From assembly GCF_004349145.1 (NCBI RefSeq), contig NZ_SMFO01000007.1:1-64000 (forward strand): DNA of 64,000 bases, given 5' to 3'. A program made the translations under genes and the position numbers. Positions 37,450-46,454 of the stretch are shown in pieces. Each line of letters begins with the position of its first letter. Within the stretch, counting starts at the first letter, position 1. This stretch comes from Flavobacterium hiemivividum (lineage in GTDB: Bacteria; Bacteroidota; Bacteroidia; Flavobacteriales; Flavobacteriaceae). The notes below the pieces were generated by a model that saw only the letters and a list, made by a program, of their open reading frames with translations, was not told the DNA's origin and did not search any database.

Positions 37450-38226
37450 ATGAAACTCAATTATCATAGTTTTATTTTGATAGCTATTTTGATAGCGTTT
37501 AGTAATACTTGTGTGTTTTCTCAAGATAATCAAAATTTCACTGTCATTTTAGATGCGGGTCATGGCGGTAAAGATCCTGGGAATTCGCACCATGGATTTG
37601 TGGAGAAGGATATTGTGTTAAAAACGACGCTAAAAGTAGGAAGTTATTTAGAAAAAACACCTGGCTTCACTGTTATTTATACAAGAACTACTGATGTTTT
37701 TATTGAATTAGCAAAAAGGCCGAAAATTGCTAATAAAGCAAATGGTAACGCCTTTGTTTCTATTCATTGTAATGCAGTAAAAAATTATTTGCCTCATGGA
37801 ACAGAAACTTTTGTGATGGGAATGTCTCGAAGTGATTTAAATCTAGAGGTAGCAAAAAGGGAAAATTCCGTAATTTTATTAGAGGAGAATTTTAAAGATA
37901 CATATCAGGGTTTTGATCCAACTAAACCGGAATCCTTGATTGGATTGACTATGTTGCAAGAAGAGAATTTAAGCAACAGTATTATGTTAGCCACCGAGGT
38001 TCAAGATAACTTTACAAACAACTTAAGCAGAAACTCGAGGGGAATTAAACAGCAACCACTTTGGGTTTTAGACGCTGTTTACATGCCAAGTGTTCTAATC
38101 GAACTCGGTTTTTTATCAAATAAAGAGGAAGGCGAGTATTTAAATTCTGAAGCTGGCCAAGATGAAATGGCGTTACAAATCGCTAATGCAATAATTGCAT
38201 ACAAGAAAAAGTATTTTGGACTTTGA
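37450..38226 (+). CDS. N-acetylmuramoyl-L-alanine amidase (Amidase_3)
   Basis: 258 residues. The signal peptide ends at CVFSQ. The zinc ligands are seen in ILDAGHGGKDPG (His38), GFVEKDIVL (Glu52) and AFVSIHCNA (His106), and the catalytic Glu in LIELGFLSN. It cleaves the stem peptide from MurNAc. It lies just ahead of a close relative (38399), with lptD divergent, making an envelope-maintenance cluster. The two copies could have split roles, since only the second has a SPOR-like C-terminus. Confidence 0.92.
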   Translation: MKLNYHSFILIAILIAFSNTCVFSQDNQNFTVILDAGHGGKDPGNSHHGFVEKDIVLKTTLKVGSYLEKTPGFTVIYTRTTDVFIELAKRPKIANKANGNAFVSIHCNAVKNYLPHGTETFVMGMSRSDLNLEVAKRENSVILLEENFKDTYQGFDPTKPESLIGLTMLQEENLSNSIMLATEVQDNFTNNLSRNSRGIKQQPLWVLDAVYMPSVLIELGFLSNKEEGEYLNSEAGQDEMALQIANAIIAYKKKYFGL

Positions 38227-38398
38227 TGGGCTGGAAATAACATAGTTCATTACAATAGTCTAAATAATATAATGAGAAGTTTAAATTCTTAGCTATCTTG
38301 ACGCTTATATAGTGATTTCGAATTAAATCAAAGTCTTGTCTTAATAGTTTGATGTTGTTAGTAAGAATAATTAAATTTGTAAAAAAAAAATCTAAATT

Positions 38399-39580
38399 TT
38401 GAAATTGATAAAAAGTAATAAGTATAGTGCTTTAAAAGTAGTAATAGTTTTCGCATTTTTAATTAGCAGCCTTTCTTATGGTCAAAACACTAATTTTAAA
38501 GTTACCTTGGATGCAGGTCATGGTGGTCATGATTTTGGCGCTGTCTATGGTGGTCATGTAGAAAAAAATATTGCTTTGGCAGTAGTGCTTAAAGTCGGTA
38601 AGTTATTGGAGGCACATCCTAAAATAGACGTTATTTATACAAAAAAAACGGATGTTTTTGTAGATTTAGTCGAAAGAGCCAATATTGCCAATAGAGCTAA
38701 TGCTAATATTTTCGTTTCTATTCATTGTAACGCAAACAGAAATACTGCTGCTTATGGAACCGAAACCTATGTTATGGGTATGAATAAAATTGCTTCAAAT
38801 TTAGAAGCGGCTAAGAAAGAGAATTCTGTTATTACTTTAGAGAAAGATTATAAAACAAAGTATGAAGGTTTCGACCCGAATTCTCCAGAAACAATGATAG
38901 GAATGACCTTGATGCAAGAGGAATATTTGGAAAACAGTATTTCGCTAGCTAGTAAAATCGAAAATGAATTTGCAACACTTGATAAAAAAGTAAGAGGCGG
39001 CGGAGTAAAACAAGCTCCGTTTATGGTATTGCATAAAGCGTATATGCCAAGAGTTTTAGTCGAAATGGGGTTTATCTCTAATCCTGCAGAAGGAAAAATA
39101 TTAGACTCAGAATCAGGTCAAAATGAAATTGCTAAGGCTATTGCTACTGCAATAATTAGTTATAAAAATGAATATTACGGTACCGGAAGTATAGATACTC
39201 CTGAAGTTAGATCTTCGCAAAGAAGTAATGAAAGTTCGGCTAATGATAGTGGAAGAGCTACGACTAGAGTAAAAGAAGTTCCACAAGCTGCTGAAGATAG
39301 AAAAGCAGCATCTAAAATAGATAGTTCGCAGGTTCTTTTCAAGGTTCAAATTTCAGCAAGTAGTAGAAAATTGGATTTACACCCTAGGAATTTTAAAGGC
39401 TTGAAAAATATATCGATAGATTACGGAAGTAAGGTCTATAAATATATGTATGGTGAAACGACTGATTATGAAAAGTCTAGGAATCTTTTAGAGGAGGCTA
39501 AGGCAAAAGGCTATGATTCTGCTTTTCTGATTGCTTTTAAAAATAGCAAGAAGATTAGTATCCAAGAAGCGATTAAATAA
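38399..39580 (+). CDS. N-acetylmuramoyl-L-alanine amidase with C-terminal SPOR-like domain
   Basis: 393 residues, TTG start with signal peptide ending SLSYGQ. The Amidase_3 domain (30-260) repeats the upstream motifs: TLDAGHGGHDFG, IFVSIHCNANR and LVEMGFISNP. A Ser/Arg-rich linker (270-310) leads to a SPOR-like domain (about 310-393; VLFKVQISASSRKLDL, GSKVYKYMYGETTDYEKSRNLLEEAKAKGYDSAFLI) that would target septal denuded glycan. It is the probable division amidase of the pair. Confidence 0.9.
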   Translation: MKLIKSNKYSALKVVIVFAFLISSLSYGQNTNFKVTLDAGHGGHDFGAVYGGHVEKNIALAVVLKVGKLLEAHPKIDVIYTKKTDVFVDLVERANIANRANANIFVSIHCNANRNTAAYGTETYVMGMNKIASNLEAAKKENSVITLEKDYKTKYEGFDPNSPETMIGMTLMQEEYLENSISLASKIENEFATLDKKVRGGGVKQAPFMVLHKAYMPRVLVEMGFISNPAEGKILDSESGQNEIAKAIATAIISYKNEYYGTGSIDTPEVRSSQRSNESSANDSGRATTRVKEVPQAAEDRKAASKIDSSQVLFKVQISASSRKLDLHPRNFKGLKNISIDYGSKVYKYMYGETTDYEKSRNLLEEAKAKGYDSAFLIAFKNSKKISIQEAIK

Positions 39581-39628
39581 CAAGAAGTTCAATTATTTTA
39601 TATTAAATTTGTCCAAAATACTTACATT

Positions 39629-40594
39629 TTGAAATTAACGAGAGAAATTAAAACTGCAATTCTAGTAATTGCATCGATATTATTATTTATTTGGGGATAT
39701 AGTTTTTTAAAAGGGAGAGACCTTTTAAGCAGCTATAAGATATTATATGTCGAATACAAAACCGTAGAAGGCTTAGCTCCTTCAGCCCCAGTTACATTAA
39801 ATGGTTTAGAAATAGGTAGAGTTGTTGCAATTACGATCGATGAGAACACAGGGAATTTGTTAGTAGAACTGCAAATAAAATCTGATTTTCCTATTTCGAA
39901 ATCAAGTATAGCTGCAATTTACGAGCCTGGTTTTATTGGCGGAAAACAAATCGCGATTGAACATAATTTTAATGATAAGACTTTAGCCTTAGATGGCGAA
40001 AGGCTTCAGGGTGTGATTAGGTTGGGACTTACTGACAAAGTTGCTGATAAACTCGTTCCGCTTCAAGAAAAATTAGATAAAGTTATGGCTAATGCCGATA
40101 ATCTAATTACAGGAATTAATAATGTTTTAGATAAGAAAGCACAGGAAGATCTGAGGGTTAGTTTAGCTGAATTGAGTAAAACTATGGAGCAGTTTCATAA
40201 AGCTTCATTAAGTATGAATACTATTCTTGATGAAAACAAAACTCAAATAAAAGGAGTGGTAACTAATTTTAATAAGGTCTCTGGCAATTTTGCTAAAATT
40301 TCCGACTCTTTAAACAAAGCAGACTTAGGTAAATCGGTGCGCAATCTAAACCAGACCTTGGCCAAAGTTGACGGTCTCATGAATGGATTAAAATCTGGAA
40401 ACGGTACCATGGGTAAATTGTTAAATGATGATGCATTATATGCCAACTTGACGAAAACTTCGAGAGAATTAGAGCTTTTACTGCAAGATGTTAGACTATA
40501 TCCTACTAGATATGTAAACGTTTCTCTTTTTGGAAAGAAAAACAAACCCTATGTAGCACCTGTAACTGATACTATTTCAAAAGAAAAAAACTAG
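39629..40594 (+). CDS. MCE/MlaD family protein
   Basis: 321 residues from a TTG start. One N-terminal membrane helix (8-28), an MCE domain (about 38-120; YVEYKTVEGLAPSAPVTLNGLEIGRVVAI and FIGGKQIAIEH), then a long helical tail that ends KPYVAPVTDTISKEKN. MlaD-type proteins form hexameric rings carrying lipid between membranes with an ABC transporter. The permease and ATPase partners are not adjacent here. The start follows the amidase stop by 48 bases. Confidence 0.9.
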   Translation: MKLTREIKTAILVIASILLFIWGYSFLKGRDLLSSYKILYVEYKTVEGLAPSAPVTLNGLEIGRVVAITIDENTGNLLVELQIKSDFPISKSSIAAIYEPGFIGGKQIAIEHNFNDKTLALDGERLQGVIRLGLTDKVADKLVPLQEKLDKVMANADNLITGINNVLDKKAQEDLRVSLAELSKTMEQFHKASLSMNTILDENKTQIKGVVTNFNKVSGNFAKISDSLNKADLGKSVRNLNQTLAKVDGLMNGLKSGNGTMGKLLNDDALYANLTKTSRELELLLQDVRLYPTRYVNVSLFGKKNKPYVAPVTDTISKEKN

Positions 40595-40599
40595 CAACT

Positions 40600-41937
40600 A
40601 TGAGCTATCTAGACAATATTTTATTTGCCCTATTATTAATAATCGGATTTGGATATTTTTTTGCTAACATCTTAAAAATAAAAAGAAACATAAATCTAGG
40701 TATTGAGATAGATAGAAAAGATAACCCTGCTGCCCGTTGGAAAAACATGGCTATGATTGCTCTTGGGCAGTCAAAAATGGTAAAGCGACCAGTTGCGGGA
40801 ATACTTCATATTATTGTTTATTTAGGTTTTATAATTATCAATATTGAGTTGTTGGAAATTATTATTGACGGTTTATTTGGGACGCACCGCGTTTTTGCTT
40901 TTTTAGGCACTACTTATGATGTTTTAATCGCCTCATTTGAAATATTAGCGGTTTTAGTACTTGTAGCGGTTAGTGTTTTCTGGATTAGAAGAAATGTTGT
41001 AAAATTAAAAAGATTCATAAATAAGGATCTAACAGGATTCCCAAAAAACGATGCTAACTACATTCTTTATTTTGAAGTAGTCTTGATGACCTTGTTTTTA
41101 TTAATGAATGCCACTGATTTGCATTTGCAAAATGTACCTGGAGGCTTTTCTCATTTTATACAAGCTGGTTCTTTTCCTATTAGTCAGTTCATCGAGCCCT
41201 TATTTAACGGAATGTCAAATGAGGTAGTGATGCTAATTTTTGAAGCGTCATGGTGGTTGCATATTATTGGGATTTTAGTTTTTATGAACTATTTGTACTT
41301 TTCCAAACACCTACACATCTTATTGGCCTTTCCAAACACCTATTTTGCTGATTTAAATCCACTAGGACAGTTTAATAACTTAGAAGCGGTAACTAAAGAA
41401 GTTAAAATGATGATGGATCCTAACGCTGATCCATTTGCGGCAGCTCCAGCACCGGCGGAGGGCGAAGTTCCTGCGAAGTTTGGAGCAAGTGATATTCAGG
41501 ATTTAAATTGGGTACAATTGTTAAACGCATATACTTGTACGGAGTGTGGTAGATGTACTTCTGCTTGTCCTGCTAATATAACGGGTAAAAAGCTCTCTCC
41601 TCGAAAGATCATGATGGACACTAGAGATAGAATGGAAGAGGTAGGGAAAAATATTGATGCTAATAAAGGTATTTTTATTCCAGATAACAAAACATTATTG
41701 AATGATTATATTACTCCAGAGGAACTTTGGGCTTGTACTTCTTGTAATGCATGTGTCGAAGAATGTCCTGTAAATATTAGTCCATTATCTATCATCATGG
41801 ACATGCGTCGTTACCTAGTTATGGAGCAAAGTGCTGCTCCGATGCCTTTGAACGCGATGATGACCAATATTGAAAACAATGGTGCGCCTTGGCAATACAA
41901 TCAACAAGATAGATTGAATTGGAAAAACGAAAATTAA
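40600..41937 (+). CDS. Membrane-bound (Fe-S)-binding protein, HdrE/HdrC-like
   Basis: 445 residues. The N-terminal 250 residues have five to six membrane helices with His residues suited to haem b (a NarI/HdrE-like part). Then two 4Fe-4S motifs: Cys313, 316, 319, 323 in CTECGRCTSACP and Cys379, 382, 385, 389 in CTSCNACVEECP. This is the quinone-side partner of the CCG protein at 42019. The pair resembles heterodisulfide-reductase modules that move electrons between quinone and a thiol or flavin donor. The true donor is unknown. Confidence 0.85.
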   Translation: MSYLDNILFALLLIIGFGYFFANILKIKRNINLGIEIDRKDNPAARWKNMAMIALGQSKMVKRPVAGILHIIVYLGFIIINIELLEIIIDGLFGTHRVFAFLGTTYDVLIASFEILAVLVLVAVSVFWIRRNVVKLKRFINKDLTGFPKNDANYILYFEVVLMTLFLLMNATDLHLQNVPGGFSHFIQAGSFPISQFIEPLFNGMSNEVVMLIFEASWWLHIIGILVFMNYLYFSKHLHILLAFPNTYFADLNPLGQFNNLEAVTKEVKMMMDPNADPFAAAPAPAEGEVPAKFGASDIQDLNWVQLLNAYTCTECGRCTSACPANITGKKLSPRKIMMDTRDRMEEVGKNIDANKGIFIPDNKTLLNDYITPEELWACTSCNACVEECPVNISPLSIIMDMRRYLVMEQSAAPMPLNAMMTNIENNGAPWQYNQQDRLNWKNEN

Positions 41938-42018
41938 ATTTGTAGAGTATAAGTAGTTGTTTATTGAACTATTTCTCAAATAACCGGTTGCTGAAATAAC
42001 CGAATAAAAAAACAGAAA

Positions 42019-42810
42019 ATGTCAGAGAATTTAATAGTGCCAACAATGGCAGAAATGCTAGCCCAAGGAAAACAACCTGAAGTATTGTTTTGGGTAGGTT
42101 GCGCAGGTAGTTTTGATGATAGAGCAAAAAAAATAACAAAGGCATTTGTACGAATTTTAAATCGTGGAAATGTTCCTTTTGCAGTATTGGGTACAGAAGA
42201 AAGCTGTACTGGTGATCCGGCAAAAAGAGCAGGAAATGAGTTCTTGTTTCAGATGCAAGCGATGATGAACATCGAAGTGTTGAACGCTTATGAAGCTAAG
42301 AAAATCGTTACTGCCTGTCCGCATTGTTTTAATACTTTAAAAAACGAATATCCAGAACTAGGTGGGAAATACGAGGTGGTACATCATACTGAGTTTTTAA
42401 AATCCTTGCTTGATGATGGAAGGCTAACTATTGAAGGCGGACAGTTTAAAGGGAAACGAATTACTTTTCACGATCCTTGCTATTTAGGTAGAGCAAATAA
42501 TGTATATGAAGCGCCTAGAGAATTGATTCAAAAATTGGATGCCGAATTAGTTGAAATGAAACGTTCTCGCGCAAACGGCTTGTGCTGTGGAGCGGGAGGT
42601 GCTCAAATGTTTAAAGATGCAGAACCAGGAGATAAAGAAATTAATATCGAAAGAACGGAAGATGCATTAGAGACAAAACCAGATATAATTGCTGCTGGAT
42701 GTCCGTTTTGTAATACGATGATGACTGATGGCATTAAAAACAAAGAAAAAGAAGGTGATGTAAAAGTGATGGACATTGCAGAATTAATTGCAAATGCTCA
42801 AGATTTATAG
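42019..42810 (+). CDS. CCG-domain (Fe-S)-binding protein, HdrB/LutA-like
   Basis: 263 residues with two CCG repeats: WVGCAGSFDDR, TACPHCFNTLKNEYP, HDPCYLGRANN, CCGAGGAQMF and GCPFCNTMMTDG. CCG domains bind a non-cubane Fe-S cluster or zinc in heterodisulfide reductase, lactate dehydrogenase and glycolate oxidase systems. It forms an electron-transfer module with the upstream membrane protein, 81 bases away. The substrate is unknown. Confidence 0.85.
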   Translation: MSENLIVPTMAEMLAQGKQPEVLFWVGCAGSFDDRAKKITKAFVRILNRGNVPFAVLGTEESCTGDPAKRAGNEFLFQMQAMMNIEVLNAYEAKKIVTACPHCFNTLKNEYPELGGKYEVVHHTEFLKSLLDDGRLTIEGGQFKGKRITFHDPCYLGRANNVYEAPRELIQKLDAELVEMKRSRANGLCCGAGGAQMFKDAEPGDKEINIERTEDALETKPDIIAAGCPFCNTMMTDGIKNKEKEGDVKVMDIAELIANAQDL

Positions 42811-42851
42811 AAATTTAGAATCTAAATTTCGAAATAAAAAAAATAAAAAAA

Positions 42852-43334
42852 ATGTACGTACCATTTGAAAATTTACCAGAAGAATCCAAAATTTGGATCT
42901 ATCAATCCAATAGAAAATTTTCGGATGCTGAGTTCGCTGAAATTGCTACTGATTTGGAAGCTTTTTTAGAAAACTGGGCTGCCCATGGAACAAGCTTAGT
43001 TTCTTCTTTTGAACTAAAATACAATCGGTTTATTATTATAGCGGTAGATCAAGAAGTTCAGGCAGCGACAGGTTGCTCTATAGACTCCTCTGTTGAATTT
43101 ATTCAATCTTTGGAAAAGAAATACAATGTCGATTTATTAGACAAAATGAATGTGACTTTTAAACTAGGTGAACATATTGCCCATAAACCATTAATAGATT
43201 TTAAAAAAATGGTAAAAGACAAGGCAGTTACTGAAAACACAGTGGTTTTTAATAATTTAATCAATAACATTCAGGAGTATAATGAATCATGGGAAGTTCC
43301 GGCGATTGATAGCTGGCACAGCCGTTTTTTCTAA
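42852..43334 (+). CDS. Conserved Bacteroidota protein, often mislabelled ABC transporter ATPase
   Basis: 160 residues with no Walker A, signature or Walker B motif, so an ATPase label is unsupported. Visible features are an N-terminal YQSNRKFSDAEFAEIATDLEAFLENWAAHGTSL, and SSFELKYNRFIIIAVDQEVQAATGCSIDSSVEFIQSLEKKY with a conserved-looking Cys. The order with the MCE and Fe-S genes suggests co-transcription. Function unknown. Confidence 0.7.
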   Translation: MYVPFENLPEESKIWIYQSNRKFSDAEFAEIATDLEAFLENWAAHGTSLVSSFELKYNRFIIIAVDQEVQAATGCSIDSSVEFIQSLEKKYNVDLLDKMNVTFKLGEHIAHKPLIDFKKMVKDKAVTENTVVFNNLINNIQEYNESWEVPAIDSWHSRFF

Positions 43335-43351
43335 AATTATTTAATAGCATA

Positions 43352-46300
43352 ATGAAAAATACAGACATCAGAATTTATATTCTATATGTCTTATTTTTTT
43401 TTGTAGCCAGCTGTAGTACTACGAAAAAGAATGAGCCAAAAGTTAAATTAACACAGATCCCTACTGTTGTAGATGAATATTTAGTAGACAATTCATTGGA
43501 TACAGATACCATTCAAGAACCTATAGCTCTATTTACAGAGCGGAAGAAATGGGTGGATAGTATTTATTCAAATATGACTTTTGATGAACGTTTAGGGCAG
43601 TTGTTTATGGTTGCTGCTTATTCGAATAAGGATAAAGCACATGAAAACGCTATTGAGAAATTAGTTGTAGAGTCAAAGGTGGGTGGATTGATTTTCTTTC
43701 AAGGTGGTCCAGTTAGACAAGCAAAGCTAATTAACAGGTTTCAAGCAAGAGCAAAAACGCCTTTATTTATAGGGAATGATGCCGAATGGGGCCTGAGTAT
43801 GCGACTAGATTCAACTTATGCGTACCCTTATAACATGACTCTTGGAGCGGTTCAGGATATGAAGTTAATAGAAAAAATGGGTGTGCAAATTGGCCGCCAA
43901 AGCAAACGTCTCGGAATACAGTTTAATTTTGGTCCCGTATTAGACATAAATACGAACCCGAATAATCCCATAATTGGTTTTCGTTCTTTTGGTGAAGACA
44001 AATATAATGTCGCAACGAGAGCGATTGCATTGCTGAAAGGAATGCAACACCAAGGAATTTTTGCTACTGGAAAGCATTTCCCGGGACATGGAGATACCGA
44101 AGTGGATTCTCATAAAGGATTGCCTACTATTACTTTTTCGAAAGAACGACTAGATGTAATGGAGTTTTACCCTTATAAGCAAATGTTCAAAGAAGGCCTT
44201 TCCTCTGTAATGGTAGCTCATCTAAATGTTCCTAGTTTAGAATCTAGGTCTAATTACCCTTCTTCTATTTCCTACAATGTGGTGACTAGCGTTTTAAAAA
44301 AAGAGTTAGGTTTTAAAGGCTTAATTTTTACTGATGCTTTGAATATGAAAGCGGCCAGTAATTATTTAAAACCTGGCGAAATTGACTTAGAGGCCTTTTT
44401 AGCCGGAAATGATATTTTATTGTTTCCGGAGAATGTTCCTCTGGCTATTCAAACCTTAACAAAAGCCTACCAAGACTCTTTGGTTAGTGAAAAACGATTA
44501 GCATACTCTGTCAAGAAGATTTTAAAATACAAATACATTGCGGGTCTTAATAAGTTCAAACCTATTGTGATTGATAATTTAGTTTCAGATCTTAATGAAA
44601 CTAAAAACGATGCATTGCAGTATGAATTGTATGAAAGCGCATTGACCGTTTTAAAAAATGAAGAGACTATATTGCCAATAAAAGAATTGCAAAATGAAAA
44701 AATTGCCTATGTAAAAATTGGTGATGCCACAAATAGCAGTTTTATCTCGACCTTAAAAAAATATACAGAAGTTACTGAAGTTTCAGATAGTAATTTAGAC
44801 AGTTTACAGCTGAAATTAAATAAATTCACTAAGGTTATTGTGGGTTACCACACCTCTAATACACCTTTTAAAAATTACAAGTTTAGCAATAGTGAATTAG
44901 CGAAACTTGATTTTTTAGCTAAAAATAACAAAGTTATAGTGGCTGCTTTTGCTAATCCATATTCGTTATTAACAGTTAAAGATTTTAGTGGCATCGAAGG
45001 ATTAATAGTTTCTTATCAAAATAGTACTATTGCTCAGGAAGTGACTGCAGAACTGATTTTTGGGGCTATTGCGGCCAAAGGGAAATTACCCGTAACGCTT
45101 ACCACAGATTTCAATACAAACGCGGGACTTCCCACAGAGAAATTAAATGTATTAGGATTTACAGCTGCGGAGAATGTGGGAATGAATCCTTTAATTTTAT
45201 CGAAAATTGAATCTGTGGCACAAAAGGCGATTAATGGAAAGATGACGCCCGGGATGCAGATCTTAGTGGCTCGAAAAGGAAAAGTTATTTATCAGAAGTC
45301 TTTTGGTAGCCTAACCTATGAAAAAGGTTCTAAAGTCAGTAACAATGATTTATATGATGTCGCTTCCTTGACAAAAATCGTATCTACTTTACCAAACGTA
45401 ATGTTGCAGTACGACCAGCAAAAAGTAAATATGGAAACGACATTAGGAGCGATGCTTCCGATATTTAAAAATTCGAATAAGGGAAACATATCATTTAAGG
45501 AATTGCTATCACATTATGCGAGACTGCAACCGTGGATGCCTTTTTATAAAGCTACCGTAGATAAAAACGGAAGTCCTTTAGAAAAATATTATAAAAAAAC
45601 TGCGGATGCCCAGTTTTCGACAAAAGTGGCCGACAGTCTTTTTTTAAGAAATGACTACCATGACACTATTATCAAGTTGATTGCTCAGAGTAGTTTGCTT
45701 GCACAAAAAAAATACAAATACAGTGACTTCACTTTTATCATTCTAAAAGAGTATCTAGAAAAAACTACTGGAAAGAAATTAGACGAGTTAAGTACGGAGA
45801 ACTTTTTTAAGCCGCTTGGCGCCAATAATACAATGTACAATCCGTTGCAAAGGGTGGCTAAAGATCGAATTGCTCCAACAGAAATCGATACCTATTTCCG
45901 TCAGCAAACGATACAAGGATATGTTCACGATATGGGAGCAGCTATGGAGGGCGGAGTAGGAGGACATGCCGGTATTTTTTCGAATAGTTTGGATGTTGCC
46001 AAAATAATGCAACTGTATCTGCAAAAAGGGAATTATGGGAATAAGCAGTATTTCTCTGAAAAAACTTTCAATGATTTCAATACCTGTTATTTTTGTGAGG
46101 AAGGAAATAGAAGAGGAGTAGGTTTTGATAAACCTCAATTAGGAGATAAAGGTCCCACTTGTGGTTGTGCTTCGATGACTAGTTTTGGACACACAGGATT
46201 TACAGGAACAATGGCTTGGGCCGATCCAGAAACAGAAATCGTCTATGTCTTTTTATCCAATAGAACCTTCCCTGCAGACGGCACAAATAAATTATCAAGA

Positions 46301-46354
46301 GAAAATATTCGGGAAGATATTCAAGAAATAATATATAACGCAATCGAAAAGTAA
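43352..46354 (+). CDS. Fusion of a GH3 beta-N-acetylhexosaminidase and a class C serine hydrolase
   Basis: 1000 residues. A lipoprotein signal (FVASCST, Cys about 21) leads to a GH3 domain (about 70-400) with the NagZ-type KHFPGHGDT at 241-249 and catalytic Asp328 in FTDALNMKA, then a GH3 C-terminal alpha/beta part (410-600), and a serine beta-lactamase-like domain (about 615-1000) with the SxxK motif at Ser672/Lys675 (ASLTK), YSDFTF in place of YxN, and GHTGFTG in place of KTG. The combination suggests a peptidoglycan recycling or turnover enzyme, lipid-anchored in the envelope. The same architecture is known in Bacteroidota. Confidence 0.9.
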   Translation: MKNTDIRIYILYVLFFFVASCSTTKKNEPKVKLTQIPTVVDEYLVDNSLDTDTIQEPIALFTERKKWVDSIYSNMTFDERLGQLFMVAAYSNKDKAHENAIEKLVVESKVGGLIFFQGGPVRQAKLINRFQARAKTPLFIGNDAEWGLSMRLDSTYAYPYNMTLGAVQDMKLIEKMGVQIGRQSKRLGIQFNFGPVLDINTNPNNPIIGFRSFGEDKYNVATRAIALLKGMQHQGIFATGKHFPGHGDTEVDSHKGLPTITFSKERLDVMEFYPYKQMFKEGLSSVMVAHLNVPSLESRSNYPSSISYNVVTSVLKKELGFKGLIFTDALNMKAASNYLKPGEIDLEAFLAGNDILLFPENVPLAIQTLTKAYQDSLVSEKRLAYSVKKILKYKYIAGLNKFKPIVIDNLVSDLNETKNDALQYELYESALTVLKNEETILPIKELQNEKIAYVKIGDATNSSFISTLKKYTEVTEVSDSNLDSLQLKLNKFTKVIVGYHTSNTPFKNYKFSNSELAKLDFLAKNNKVIVAAFANPYSLLTVKDFSGIEGLIVSYQNSTIAQEVTAELIFGAIAAKGKLPVTLTTDFNTNAGLPTEKLNVLGFTAAENVGMNPLILSKIESVAQKAINGKMTPGMQILVARKGKVIYQKSFGSLTYEKGSKVSNNDLYDVASLTKIVSTLPNVMLQYDQQKVNMETTLGAMLPIFKNSNKGNISFKELLSHYARLQPWMPFYKATVDKNGSPLEKYYKKTADAQFSTKVADSLFLRNDYHDTIIKLIAQSSLLAQKKYKYSDFTFIILKEYLEKTTGKKLDELSTENFFKPLGANNTMYNPLQRVAKDRIAPTEIDTYFRQQTIQGYVHDMGAAMEGGVGGHAGIFSNSLDVAKIMQLYLQKGNYGNKQYFSEKTFNDFNTCYFCEEGNRRGVGFDKPQLGDKGPTCGCASMTSFGHTGFTGTMAWADPETEIVYVFLSNRTFPADGTNKLSRENIREDIQEIIYNAIEK

Positions 46355-46454
46355 GGCAGTAATTGAAAACAGAAAACGAATAATAGATTTCTTTTTCCCT
46401 TTTATAAAAATAGCGTTCCTATTTTTCTTAATTTCGGTAGATTAAAATAAATAC

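Noticed and set aside
42852..43334. ABC transporter ATPase label
   Set aside because: No Walker A, signature or Walker B motif is present in the 160 residues.
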